Below are positions 10,759 through 22,364 of a stretch of 64,000 nucleotides of DNA, in pieces. The notes below the pieces were generated by a model. The model saw only the letters and a program-made list of their open reading frames with translations, ran no database searches and was not told where the DNA came from. Position 1 is the first letter of the stretch; the number at the start of each line of letters is the position of its first letter. Source of the stretch: Phanerochaete sordida (lineage: Eukaryota > Basidiomycota > Agaricomycetes > Polyporales > Phanerochaetaceae); the NCBI GenBank assembly GCA_019973155.2, contig BPQB01000003.1:372001-436000 (forward strand), read 5' to 3'. The position numbers and the translations under genes were made by a program.

Positions 10759-12791
10759 ATGTCCGCCATAAGCTTCGCCAAGCAGGCGTACTCTGCCTTC
10801 AACCGCGAGAAGCCCCACGTACGCTGCGCATGACATGCCGGAGCCAATCAGCCACTGATCGCGCTTCCAGTCGTCCATTACAGAGTGGGTAGAAATCCTC
10901 ACTGCGCCGGGCACTGAAGATGAGGCATACGACGGGTTCGTAGTGACTCGTAGCCATTCAGTACTTGCTGCTCACGATGCTACAGCATTCCAGAACTTGT
11001 CGATTCTATCAGCATCCAGGCGACTGGGTGAGTATCAGGTCGTATGCACCCCGTCCGAAGATCTCATTTGATTCCCCCACCTAGGCCTGCTGAAGCATCT
11101 CGTGCTGTCCGAAAGAAGCTCAAGCATGGAAACACACATCAGCAGTATAGGGCACTGGTTGTGCGTACCCGCCCTTTGCCACACGGCGGATCACCTCTCA
11201 TGTTATCTCATTATCCCAGATCCTCAAAGCTCTCGTCGAAAACGGAGGACACAAGTTCCAATGTCGGTATTCTCACCGTTGAAGTATTGAATCCATGTCT
11301 CAACAGTCTGTCCACAGCATCGTTCGCCGATAGTCAGCTCACCGATGCGATAAAGATGCTCGGCACCGATCCGACCACCGATCCCAAGGTCAAGAAGAAG
11401 CTGCTCTCCGTGCTGGCGTCATGGAACAACGAGTTCAAGAACGACCCCTCCATGTCACTTGTTGCAAACCTTTTCAACCAAGTACGGCCTGCCCGCCCCG
11501 CACCTCGTGCGCCACCGGTACGACCATCGCTGGACGATGACGGCTTCTCACTCGACCGGAGCGAGGCCGAGGCGGCCAAACGGCTCAAGGAAGAGGAGCG
11601 CAAGGAGGCAAAGCGCAAGGCAAAGGAGAAGAGGGAAGCGGACAAGCTGCGTCTAAGGAGAATTGAGGAAGAACAACGGCGGCGCGTGCAGCAGGGCAAG
11701 GAGTCGAAGGTCAAGAAGAAAGCCTTCAACTTTGAAGAGGTGCGTAAACAGCTGGATCTCTCATGCCTCATTCTGAGACGCTTTCTGCAGGAGAAGCCGC
11801 AGATCATGACCGCAATCGCGAACGCAAGTACTGCCGCCAATAACCTCGTCAATGCCATCACAGTGAGTTCTGGACCTAGTCTAGGGTAGGCCGAATGCTG
11901 ATGGTTATGCTCAGCTCGTCAACACCGAGCATGACAGCCTGCTGACAAATGAGCGTGTACAAGAGTGCTTGGAGAAGGCTAAGGTCGCCCGCAAACAGAT
12001 CGTGCGCTACGTTCAGGTGCGCTTCCCTCTGGGACGGTGAGGCGAGTATCCACTAACACACTCGTAGCTTGTGGAGAACGAAGATATGATAGGGACACTC
12101 ATTGAAACAAACGACCGAATCATCGCTGCTCTTGAGACATACGACACTGTAAGCTCTTCCTGCTCCAGACTTGGCGCATCTGACCTCTCCGATAGCTGTC
12201 TAAGCCAACAGTCTCAGAGCAAGATGTTACGGATGTACAGGCACACCTTGCTGCTGTCAAGATTCAGGACTCCGAGCTTGGACGGCTGCAAGAGAAGCAG
12301 CGAGCCGCCGTTCAGCGCTCCATCGGCCGCTCTGGGCAGAACGGCAAAGGTCGCGCTGAAGACAGCGACCCATACTCTCACGGCCGGTCTTCGAGCAATG
12401 CTTACTCCGACCTCCAAGACCTAGACTTCGGTGCCTTGGGTAACGAGAAGAAGTATGTCTTCCATGCTGGTTTCATCTTTCACCTACTTATCCCTTCAGT
12501 AGCAGCAATCTTCCGCCACCGCTTCGCCCAACAGCAAGACGCGACCAGGATGACGGCTCCTACCGTCGCGGCTCGCTCTCTGACTTCAGTGATTACGAGT
12601 CGTCCGACGAAGGAATGCACAACCGCGGCTCAACGTCAGCGTCTCGTCCACGTGGCTACGATACGAACTCCTCGAACGAAGATGTGGACGCACGAAATGA
12701 CACACATCAGGGTCTTCTGGACGAGGAAGACCCCTTCGCGGACCCGCTCGACGACGAAGACGCTCCGCACAAGGCTGGGTCGCACTGGTGA
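10759..12791 (+). CDS. LSB5: LSB5-like VHS and GAT domain adaptor
   Basis: Eleven exons (10759-10818, 10871-10935, 10986-11027, 11085-11160, 11220-11262, 11318-11739, 11791-11862, 11915-12016, 12068-12148, 12196-12452, 12500-12791) encode 503 residues. Yeast Lsb5 links Las17/actin patches to ubiquitin- and Arf-dependent endocytic sorting. The N-terminal VHS domain (about 20-140) shows SSITEWVEIL, GIPELVDSISIQATGP, HGNTHQQYRAL and the LTDAIKMLGTD block. A long charged Lys/Glu/Arg helix (about 175-240) precedes the GAT three-helix bundle (about 260-350, with LVNTEHDSLLTNERVQEC and NDRIIAALETYD). The acidic tail ends in LLDEEDPFADP. The acceptor at 11317 was chosen because only it keeps SSFADSQLTD in frame. 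The first exons are among the shortest in the gene. Confidence 0.88.
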
Positions 12792-13010
12792 TCATTGGGA
12801 AAGAAATGGAATGTAAGATACAAGGAACGAATGACTGATTTATACCATACGCCTGGTGTATCCTGTATATGCATTACTGTACATCGTTACCATAGAGGCT
12901 TACCGCGCGAGACGACCTTGGGCGGGACTGGTGTTGGGTACTTAAGCGCCAGGGCGCGTCGCGTCGCGTCAGACATTAGACGCGCGGAATCACTTCACAC
13001 ACCGACCACG

Positions 13011-14411
13011 ATGTCCGCAGACAAGGGCAAGGCTCCCGCTAACGGGAACGCGTCGACGCTGCCATACGAGCTGCCGTGGTACGTGGGTTTTGCATGTGTG
13101 AGGGCTATGCTGAGACGCGCGCAGGGTTGAGAAGTACCGGCCAAAAAAGCTGGACGACGTCGTCGGCAACTCGGAGACCATCGAACGCCTGAAGGTCATC
13201 GCGCGGGACGGGAACTGCCCACATATCATCCTCTCGGTGCGTGGCGAGCCCTTGTATTTTGGCGTTGTCTTACACGTCTCACGCGACGCGTAGGGCCTGC
13301 CGGGTATTGGCAAAACTACGAGCATACATTGTTTGGCGCACCAACTGCTCGGAGACGCGTACAAGGAGGGTGTGCTGGAGCTGAATGCTTCGGACGAACG
13401 GTTTGTAGCATACTTTACTTCACGTGTAGACGGCGTATCTCATGCTCTCTCAGAGGCATCGACGTGGTCCGGAACAAGATCAAGGCGTTCGCACAAAAGA
13501 AAGTGACGCTGCCGCCAGGCCGCCACAAGATAGTCATCCTCGACGAGGCGGACAGCATGACTCCGGGCGCCCAGCAGGCACTTCGGAGAACGATGGAGAT
13601 CTACTCGAACACGACGCGGTTCGCGCTCGCGTGCAACATGTCGAACAAGATCATCGAGCCCATACAGAGTCGCTGTGCAATACTACGATATGCGAAGCTG
13701 AGGGACAGGGAGGTACTGGAGCGGCTGCTGACGATATGCGCGGAGGAAGAGGTGCGTCGCATACCCCATGCGCTACTGATTGCAAGCTCACCACGGCATT
13801 TTGCAGGTCAAGTACAATGATGACGGCTTGACAGCTCTCATCTTCACTGCCGAAGGCGACATGCGGCAAGCCATCAACAATCTGCAGTCGACGCACTCCG
13901 GCTTCGGCTTTGTGTCAGCAGACAACGTCTTCAAAGTGTGCGATCAGCCGCATCCCGTGGTCGTGCAAGCCATGATTCGGTCCTGCCTGAAGGGGGACAT
14001 CGACGGCGCCATGGAGAAGCTCAACGAGCTCTGGACGAACGGTTACAGCGCCGTGGACATCGTCGTCACCATCTTCCGCGTGGTGAAGACGTTCGATGAG
14101 TGCGTTTTTGTTCACGCTGCGAGAAATGGAGTTCGTTGACCGCGGATCTAGAATACCAGAATACACAAAACTCGAGTATATCAAGGTCCGTGCTTCCATT
14201 CCGGAGCTATCCTTGTTGCTGACAGTGGTCTTTGTATAGGAGATCGGCTTCACGCACATGCGCATCCTGGAAGGCGTCGGCACGCTCATTCAGCTGGGCG
14301 GTCTCATGGCCAGGCTCTGTAAAATGTGTGTCTGTCGATCGTCTCTCCTGAACCATATGTCTGACCATGATGTCGTACAGGAATCTGAAGCCAGACCTGT
14401 TCAAGATATGA
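13011..14411 (+). CDS. RFC4: Replication factor C small subunit (yeast Rfc4 / human RFC2 type)
   Basis: Eight exons (13011-13078, 13125-13236, 13294-13400, 13454-13751, 13807-14099, 14152-14185, 14240-14325, 14381-14411) give 342 residues. It is an AAA+ clamp-loader subunit that opens PCNA at primer ends in the nucleus. Visible motifs are [18 protein letters not shown] (box II), [10 protein letters not shown] (Walker A), VILDEADSM (Walker B, DEAD), SRCAILRY (arginine finger, SRC motif), and [15 protein letters not shown] (sensor 2). The end [20 protein letters not shown] is characteristic of the Rfc4/RFC2 branch. The 32-nt region upstream of the start contains several CGCGTC repeats and GACGCGC, which resemble G1/S (MCB-like) elements. 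Confidence 0.95.
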
Positions 14412-14824
14412 GCTCCTTGCATGAGAAGTCTCATTTGTCAGGGGATAGCGGCCATATTCGGCTGCGTTGCTCACGCTAATGCAGGCCCAGAGGGTGTCAA
14501 GTTTTGTGGATCATCTCGAGATTACTGTTGTTTTCATGCAGGGCATCTGTGGTCCATGCGAACACTTCACAAATTATCTGCACTCTTCCATGGCGTGTCT
14601 GTCTCGATACATTAAATCATGGACCATCGCGGCCTCGGGATCTTCGCCGTCGCGCAATTAAATTCGAATAAACGCGTGACGTGTGCGTGATTCGAAGACC
14701 TAACCCTAGCCCAAGCGCAGATTACACGCGCTTTACACCATCGTAAGCAACACCAAATGGACACCCACAGGTTTGTCATCTTCAATCGACGTTCTGTACG
14801 CTCTGCAGCTCAATCTCGTCCACG
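14412..14824. other. Intergenic, 413 bp, no gene seen
   Basis: It lies between the RFC stop and the CFD1 start. There is a single CCTAACCCTAGCCC near 14699, which is not a telomere tract because it is not repeated. No tRNA box pair or ORF with support was found. Confidence 0.4.
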
Positions 14825-15764
14825 ATGGCCTCCACAGCGGACACACCGGTCTCGCGTCGCTTGCAGCATGTGAAGCACATCATTATCGTCTGCTCCGGAA
14901 AGGGTGGAGTCGGCAAATCATCCGTCTCGACCCAACTCGCGCTCTCTCTGCGGAACTCCTCACCGACCGCTAGGGTCGGTATCCTGGATGTCGACTTGAC
15001 CGGGCCCTCAATACCACGCATGCTCGGGCTGGATGGCCACCCCGTGCATCAAAGCAGCGACGGGTGGGTCCCCGTATACGCCGACGGGTCCGAGGCGCGC
15101 CTCTCGTGCATGAGCGTCGGCTTTCTGCTGAAGAAGAAGGAAGACTCGGTCGTGTGGCGAGGGCCGAAGAAGAACGCGATGATCAGGCAGTTTTTGAGCG
15201 ATGTGCGGTGGGGAGACCTGGACTACTTGGTCATAGACACGCCTCCAGGTGTGCTCCCTGCATGCTCCCATCTGACCCCGGTGCTGACTGGACGCTCCGG
15301 CAGGTACATCGGACGAACACCTCTCGTTGATGGAACACATGGCTCCTGTCGCCTCGCGTCTCTCCGCGGTCATCGTGACGACGCCGCAGGCGGTAGCGCT
15401 GCTTGACGCCATGAAATGTCTCTCCTTCACGCGCGCCGTCGCCCTTCCCGTGCTCGGCCTGATCGAGAACATGAGTGGGTACGTCTGCCCGTGCTGCGGT
15501 GAGATCAGCAACGTCTTCTCCACGGGCGGCGGACAGGAGATGGCGCGGCGCGAAGGACTCAAGTTCCTCGGCAGCCTCCCTGTCGACACCGATCTGGTGA
15601 CGCTGCTCGATGCCGCAGAGGCCGCACCTGCGGCTGCGTCGGGTGCAGCCGCGGAGGCCCAGCCCTTTGAGCTCCTGCGACGGTACCAGCAAACGTCGAC
15701 TGCGCCACTTTTCGCGAAGATCGTAGAGGAGATCGTGCGAACGTTGGACGAGAAGCAAACATAA
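14825..15764 (+). CDS. CFD1: Cytosolic Fe-S cluster assembly scaffold Cfd1 (NUBP2)
   Basis: Exons 14825-15248 and 15304-15764 (phase-1 intron, 55 nt) give 294 residues. With Nbp35 it forms the cytosolic scaffold on which 4Fe-4S clusters are built for nuclear and cytosolic proteins. The deviant Walker A is plain: [12 protein letters not shown]. Other Mrp/NBP35 motifs are [29 protein letters not shown] (made across the splice) and [14 protein letters not shown]. The CxxC bridging the cluster in the dimer reads CPCC. The lack of an N-terminal four-Cys extension separates it from Nbp35. An Ala-rich insertion (about 250-268) near the C-terminus is not usual but keeps frame. Confidence 0.94.
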
Positions 15765-16689
15765 TCTCGACGAAGCTGTTCGTCCGTCAAAATATCACGG
15801 CGAGGTAGTCAACATCTATCATGTTCTGTTGACATCTCCTGATGTTTCGTTGTATCCCAGGTCCACTGTACCATTACGTATACCCATCTCTACGGGCTAG
15901 CACGTGTGTTGTAACAAGCAGGCTTTAGACTCGGTTTCGGTGCGAGCACGGCGGTGCGCAGTGAGTCAGCACCTGGGCGAGCTGAGACCGAACGGCATGA
16001 GGAGCGTCAAGGCAGGCTTTCTGGATTTCTCGTGCGCTACGGGAGCTGTCTCAGACCAGGTTTATGCTCGCGACCCGCTGTTCCTCTTGGTTGAGCGCGC
16101 TGGAGGGAGTTCGATAAGATGGAAGGCGTCACTTTGCGCGTCATTGCAGGGCCAGTAGGAAGCCGACGCTGTGCTTTGTTTCCCGGTAGGCTTGCACGAG
16201 GAGGTCATGGGGGCGACAGGGTGCTGGAAGGGGCAGCGCGAGGCAGTGGCCATGGCATGTCTTGTACGCCGATTGAATGCTCGCAGCTGCCATTTGTGTG
16301 AGGTGGCAGAGGACGGACGGGGATTGGGCAGGGCGGGCGTGGGAAGGACGTTGCAGCTACGCGTATCTATCGATTCGGGGCTAGTCGAACACGTTTCCCG
16401 GCGGAGGATATCCGGGAAACGTCCACTTGGTCCATGTTTTCTTTTCTTCCTCTCCTCTCCAAAACATCCTCTCACCGTAATCTTCCCGCTCGAGAGGTCT
16501 TATACCGCTCCTCCTTTCCTCTAATTCCCGCTCCCCCGCTGTCCGCCGTCATCGCCGCAAATGATATCCGCCCTCTGAATTGCGACCGTTTCGTTTAATA
16601 AGACTTTTGCACGACCGAGACGACCCTTCACGACCCGCCTTCCTGACCCCCCGTCCCACTCTCCAGGACAAGTTCGCCTATTAACAAGG
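15765..16689. other. Intergenic, 925 bp; probable long leader/promoter
   Basis: No gene is supported. Pyrimidine-rich stretches at about 16436-16475 and 16600-16670 suggest the promoter and 5' UTR of the RRM-tailed gene at 16690. A CGTTTCCCGG / CCGGGAAACG inverted repeat lies at about 16392-16422 (arms roughly 10 nt, 11-nt loop); its meaning is unknown. Confidence 0.45.
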
Positions 16690-18271
16690 ATGGCGATGCC
16701 GCTCTCACCTTCTACGACACCTGCTCCACCCAGTTCTATAGACCCTATTAGCGTCACCGCACGCAGCACCACAGCTGAAGGTAAGCGGCATGCTTTCAAT
16801 TGATGGTACGGAACCTTGAAGCTCATCCAAATACAAGGCTCCGGCTCTCAGGCCTCCCCAGCAACGACCATGCTCTCCAGCGACCTTTCGCCCGCCGCGC
16901 AGCGTTTCACCTTCCGTCCCCTGCGTCGCAGCTCGAGCCGCATCCAACGGTGGGTGCAGGACCAGCAGAAGCGTCACTCTACCGGCGAACCCGCGGAGGG
17001 CGCGTTAGACGCCATAGCCGCCGCAGAGCCCGCCTCCGACGGCCGCGCGCGGCAGGCGACTCCGCAGGTCACCGTGCAGCGCCCCTCGTTGGATGGCGAG
17101 GACGTTGTGATGCTCGACGACAGCTTCGTGCTCGTCGAGGAGGGCGGAGAGCGGCGCACGCAGAACGCGCAGGTGAGTGGGGTCGTGCCGTGACCGTCAC
17201 GCGTTTCCCGGATCTCAACCCATCACGCTGCAGCGCGGGCAGCCCACCGTCGTCGACCTCTCGTCCTCGCCCCCCGCGCCACGCAAGAACCGCCAGGGGG
17301 CCATCAGCTTCAGCACGCCCCACCCGCTGCGCACCTTTGCACGCAACCTCACCCAAAACCGCCGCCTCTCGACGTCGACCACGACCACCGTCCGCGAAGC
17401 GAGCCCGGCCCGCGCCTCCATCTTCCCGCGTCCTGCACACACGCGCACCGCGAGCTTCACGAACACGCTCTTCTCGCAGCGCTCGCGGGGCGATACCACC
17501 TCTGAAGCTTCGGAGCTATCGTCATCGCCATCAGCCTCAACATGGCGGTTCAGGCCCGCAGGCATCATGAGCCACTTCCACTCTGCCTCAGACGGCATGG
17601 TGGACGAGCTCCCGCGCCCTCGGCCCAGCACCTCCTCGTCCATCAGCCGCTCCTCGGAGACTGCACAGACCAGGACTTCATTTGAGAGCGTTGGCACCTC
17701 GCAATATAGGCCGAGCAAACGCGCGCACACGCCGTCAATGATCTTCAACCCCACACCCTCGCTTTGGTCCCTCCCCACAGACGCCTCGCACATGGACGAC
17801 CCTCCAGAGTCCACCAAGACAATAGCGCGAGAACGCGAGAAGTCGGGCTCCGTCCGGATCCCTCTTCCGTTGCGCAACTCTCCTGGCTCCGCACCAGCTA
17901 TTCTTCCGTCGCAAAAGCGAAAGAGAAAACGAAAGCTGGTCATCAGCGGTATCCCGCCTGGAGACCAGCGTCGTTACGAACACGTGCGAATGTGGTGCGA
18001 AGTAGGTCACACAGTCTCATTTCCGTCCCTTGTATTAACGTGACTTCCAGTCGTTCGGGGAACTGAGCCAGATGACCCGCTTGCCCAACGGAGATTTGCA
18101 CGTAGACTTCCGACGTTCTGAAGTCGCTGATACAGTGTGTTTCTTCTCACTCTATGCCGTGATGCGCAGTGCTGACGGCACAATGCGCAGGTCTGTCGCT
18201 TGCATGCGAGGGTCCACATCAACGGCGTGGGCAGCGTCGGCCTTTCGTGGTACACAGGCAAAAGGCCATAG
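16690..18271 (+). CDS. Uncharacterised protein with C-terminal RRM-like domain
   Basis: Five exons (16690-16780, 16838-17172, 17234-18001, 18051-18134, 18191-18271) encode 452 residues. Residues 1-360 are low-complexity: Ser/Pro/Thr/Arg-rich, with an R-rich block near 90 and many SP/TP sites, probably disordered. The end is different. After KRKRKRK it reads LVISGIPPGDQRRYEHVRMWCESFGEL, NGDLHVDF and then GVGSVGLSWYTGKRP. This fits a beta-alpha-beta-beta-alpha-beta RRM with weak RNP2 (LVISGI) and RNP1 (GDLHVDF). The two last introns fall inside this domain, and joining them is what reveals it. The basic KRKRKRK run could be a nuclear signal. Function is unknown; RNA or DNA binding is an inference. 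Confidence 0.75.
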
Positions 18272-19032
18272 CCAAACACCGCCAGGACACCGTTCAATGC
18301 CTCCAAATCCGCCTGGGTACAGTTCCGTCGCCACACTATGCGCCATCCGACCGACGCCACTATGCCTTATGATGTTACGAGCTTACGACCTCTTACACGA
18401 CTCCAAGCGGACTGTGATTATCTTAATACCGACTGTTGCTGAACCCTTTCAACAGACCGTATCGCTTTAACCATCTCGCATTTGTAACTCATTGCATCCA
18501 CAAACCCGAACATCTCCTACATCTAATTTCGCATCGTACAACCAGCATCTCCTTGCCATAGACTCAATCCTTGCATTCTTTGTTCTAATAACATTAGCAT
18601 CTTCGCATTCATCTTCATACACTATACCCTTCACTCTTTCGATTTCGCGTCGCTGTATTTTGGGCCGTGGCTGTCGCTTTGATACCTGTGAATAGCTTTA
18701 CCACTTGCTTTGCGCCCTTCGATCGTCTTCGTTCTGTACATAGTTCGTTCGCATTATGAGACCCGAAATGCACATCTATGCATTATGCCCCGTAAATAGT
18801 GAAAAGGATGGTGTGAGGTATCATGCCCAGAGGTCCGTACAGTGAGTGTCCGAATAATATATGTGCAGTGTTCAGTAATGTGCGACGAGAGCAAGAAATG
18901 TGAGGGAGATGCAGGATGACTACGATATTACAAGCGAAGGCGTAGGTTGCAGGGAACATGGCGCACGGGGAGCGTGCCGAGATCGCCTCTCGGCTGGGCG
19001 GGCGGATCGCTGAGACACCCGCGCGCAGTTGA
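18272..19032. other. Convergent intergenic region, no gene seen
   Basis: This lies between two converging genes and so holds two 3' UTRs. It is less GC-rich than the coding DNA and very pyrimidine-rich on the plus strand at about 18480-18660. Open frames here are short and give no recognisable protein. Confidence 0.45.
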
Positions 19033-20339
19033 TCACGACTCCGAGTAGACGGGAGGCAGGTCCTCGATGTGATCAGCTCGCGGCGGGGGCTGACCGCCCT
19101 CGTCTCCACCCGAGCCTGCGCCCGAGCCCGAACCTGAGGCCCCCGCAGCGTCGAAGCGGTAGCCAGAGTCCGAGTGCTGGAGCAGCTGTGCGGGGGGTGT
19201 GTTCACGCCCGCCTCGGCGGCCTTGCGCTGGCGCGGGGTGATGCGCAGGGGCGCGGTGCCTGCGAGCACGAGCGGCGCGCGCGATGGGCCTGCCGCGGCG
19301 GAGCTTCCGCGCGAGAGCGCCTCGGAGTCCGTCACGGAGTACTCGCTCAGGCTCGGCACGCCGCTGTCCTGGCGCTGCGGTGCGGGCGCGGGCGCGTATA
19401 CGCTCGGCTGTGGCCATTCTACTGTGCTCGTGGAGTAAACGGAGACGGAGCGCGTGGAGGGCGGGGTGGGCGGGTATGGTGTTACTGTGGATGCCACGGA
19501 GATCGTTGACTGGCGCGAGTGCGCGGCGGCGTCTGAGGCGAGGAATAGCGGTTTTGTGTCTGGAGGACACGTTCTACTGAGTTAGAGTTCCGAGGATGTA
19601 CGTGTGCGGGATTACGTACCGCCATGGTCCCAGTCTTCTGTGGAGGTGGAATGGTACGTGTAGGCAGCCCTGTCGCGCGTGGGCTTCCAGTAGAGGAAGT
19701 AGACTGCGAGGAGCGCAGACACGAGCACTGCCACGCCGCCGATGACACCGCCTACGATAGGACCAACGGGCATTGACGACCCGTCGTTTTGCATGGCGTT
19801 TGCAGCGGAGGAAGGAGCGTTGATGACAGTCGTGACGATCGTCGGTCGCAGCGATGCTGGGGCACTAGAAGCGGACGCCATTGTCGACTGAGACATGTTG
19901 TACAGAAAGTAGTCGAGGAACAAGGGGCTGCCGTCGGTGAGCAGCGCGACAGTAAGAGTGTGCTCTCCGTCTGCCAGCAGTGGAGACGTGAAGAAGTTTG
20001 TTATCGTGTTGTTGACTTCCGTAGAGGGGATCCACAGAGAGGGTGTGCCATCATCGAGGACATATGCAGACTGTGGTGGGCCTTGCTCTTCTGTGAACAA
20101 TACGGCGCCATACACGATGACTCGGTTCCCTGTACAACACGTCAGAGCACACAAGGCTGCAAAGAGGAGAACCACGCACCTTGGAATTTGAAGGTCGCAG
20201 CAGAGTTTGCTGTTTCAGTGAAGCTCACGGTGTTGTTCCAGGCGCCGTTCGTGGTGCTCCTGGACCACTGGCCGGCGTACGCGACCTGGGGGCTCTGGTC
20301 GTCCACTACCACAGCGTTGAGCGAGACACTGGTGGACAT
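19033..20339 (-). CDS. Single-pass membrane protein with N-terminal ectodomain (paralogue A)
   Basis: Exons 20180-20339, 19620-20129 and 19033-19559 give 398 residues. The first 190 residues form a beta-rich domain opening with VVVDDQSPQVAYAGQW and continuing ATFKFQGNRVIVYG, with several NxS/T sites. A Gly/Val-rich transmembrane helix follows (GPIVGGVIGGVAVLVSALL, then VYFLYWK as stop-transfer). A long Ser/Pro/Gln-rich tail ends in PPVYSES. This layout is a large agaricomycete family whose members carry a jelly-roll-like ectodomain. There is no N-terminal signal peptide, so insertion would rely on the single helix. The 19560-19619 intron was drawn from GTACGT to CTCCAG with branch CTAAC; a nearer AG would leave too little branch spacing. 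It is paralogous to 22819-24022. Confidence 0.82.
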
Positions 20340-20750
20340 TGGAATAAGTTAGGCGGATCCGGGAGGCTGCTCGCCATGATGCGCGCATATGTAGTGCGCC
20401 CAGGACGGCGGCAATCAGAGGCATGGCCTCCAAGCGAGCAATGCGCCCCGCACAGCTCGGCCGGAGGCTGTGCACCGCGCACGCACGCATTTGCAGCCTC
20501 TGATCAACAGACTGGCAACGGGCCCCGCGCCGCGGCAAGACACAGCGTAGGCTACGACCGTGCCTGGGCGTGCTGGTGGGCGTTCTATCCTCCGACGTTT
20601 CATCTTACAACGTCGCGACATTGCACACTGCATTATATTCCCACATTCCGAGCTCGGCGCGATCTATATGTGCCAGTGGTGAGTGAGTTACTACGCTGCA
20701 AGTGGTATTGGAGTACACAGTAACGGCATGCAGCCTGCTGTTCACCCGGG
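20340..20750. other. Intergenic, 411 bp
   Basis: It separates the start of membrane protein A from the lipase stop, both on the minus strand, and should contain the promoter of A. No gene or repeat is recognised. Confidence 0.4.
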
Positions 20751-22364
20751 TCAGGCCAGCGACGCCTCTCCAAATCCTTCAGCTGCGACTTGATGATCGA
20801 TTTCCCGGAGCCATCGACCAACGGATCCCCAAAACGCGCGCTGCCGTGCGGTTCCATACCAAAACGGTACGAGCGAGATGTGGGTGGCGTCAGGTACTTC
20901 GAACACGTCCCATAGGCCAGGGACTGGGTCCGGGAGGTCGCTGAAGTCTTGAGGCACCGCGGGCTCGCGCGGCCAGTGGCGGCACGTCGTTTCTCTGCGC
21001 CGCACATCAATATTGAGGAGACTGGGGTCCGATCTTCACTCACGAGCAGTTCAGCGGATGCCATTGTGAAAGCACAGGAACGATGCCGTCATTTGCTCGA
21101 AGTGCGTCGCGATTGGGACCAGACCGCGATGAGCGGCGAGACCTGCGTGGGTGGTGCACGTTGATTACAGACGGGGACGGCTTGATATACGAGAAGTCGT
21201 AGGAGCTTATGGCCGAAGACAGGACGAAAAGCGGAGGATTAAGTAGGGCATATCGCATAGATGGCTTGTCAGATTTAGTGGTAGCCGCATCCACAGACGT
21301 CTGCAGGCCCGTTTAGCCTCCATAGGATGCCAAATTATATTGCGCTCACCATTGACGCAGCGTAGCTTCTATAAAAAGTCCTCGGGTAAGGCAGCCCTTC
21401 TCCATTGGCCTCCCGTAAGTCTGCGGCCTCAAACGTCACGTCGAAGGGCGCGGCATCCCTACTTTCGCCCCAGTTGCTCTGCCGGAGCAATCTGGTAAAT
21501 TCACGAAATGTCGTCGTCATATAGGATAGGGAGCGGGCGTCGGCGTGCATGTCGAGGAATGACGGCATGTGCGGCGATAGATACGATGCGATATGCACGC
21601 CCTTCGTCAGGAATGATCCAACCGAGAATGGGCGGACTCGGGGAGCTCCTTCGGTACGTTCGCCAAGAGTGTATACGGCCTGCGTGCCGCGGAATGGCGA
21701 GGATACTAACGCCCGAGATATGTCTAAGTTTACTACATAGAAGTAACGTAATGACTGACCTGTCACGAGGGATAGCACCATGTCTGGGGTCTCCGACTTC
21801 CCAAAGAAACCACTGCCTAATAGCCACTGTAGTTTGGTGACCGTCGGTCCTCCCTACACGTAATGAGTAAGAGGCAGTGAACGGACGCCTGAGCCCCACC
21901 ATAGAGTGTCCAATAAAGTGGACCGGCTTCTCAGGAGACCACTCTGGGTAAAGACCTGAGCTATGATAACGCCCGTAGCGCGCATGGCGGCTTGCCTGCG
22001 AATGCTCGGCACCATAATCCACTGGGAAGCATATGAAACAATGCTCATATGCTCTGCATATCTTACGTACCAGTCCCTCCTTTTAGGGTGTAATACAATT
22101 CGCAAGCTCTATCATGTAGCGAGCTGACTGGGCCGATACTACCAAATAATGAGCTTGGGCGGGCAGAGGCGTGGTCTCCGCTCACCTGGCAAATATGACC
22201 TTCCGACGCGGCTCTCCGGCTTCCAGCTGACCGTCAGGGTCGCAATAGCTGTGAAAGTTGCCCCACAAGAAGGGTCCTGCCCCTCCAAGGAAGCCTTCGA
22301 CGATGACAAGAGGAATGGGGTCCGCCGCTCTACTGGCTGCGCTGGCGGGTTCGCTGTCGGACAT
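20751..22364 (-). CDS. Alpha/beta-hydrolase, family I.5-type (zinc) lipase
   Basis: Seven exons (22186-22364, 22071-22138, 21900-22021, 21760-21853, 21350-21705, 21044-21300, 20751-20994) give 439 residues. The family hydrolyses triacylglycerols or related esters. It opens PLVIVEGFLGGAGPFLWG (oxyanion-hole segment), then LHDRACELYYTL and DYGAEHSQASRHARYGR. These match the Asp and two His that bind structural zinc in Geobacillus/Staphylococcus lipases. VHFIGHSMGG (nucleophile Ser about 121) is rebuilt exactly across an intron. The acid is probably Asp of ANDGIVPV (about 344) and the base His of DATHISLVP (about 397). No signal peptide is seen at the ACCACCATG start, so it may be intracellular. 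In raw frames it looks broken; every splice keeps phase, so I call it intact. Confidence 0.87.

Noticed and set aside
14699..14714. Telomere-like CCTAACCCTAGCCC.
   Set aside because: A single occurrence without tandem repeats, inside gene-rich DNA.
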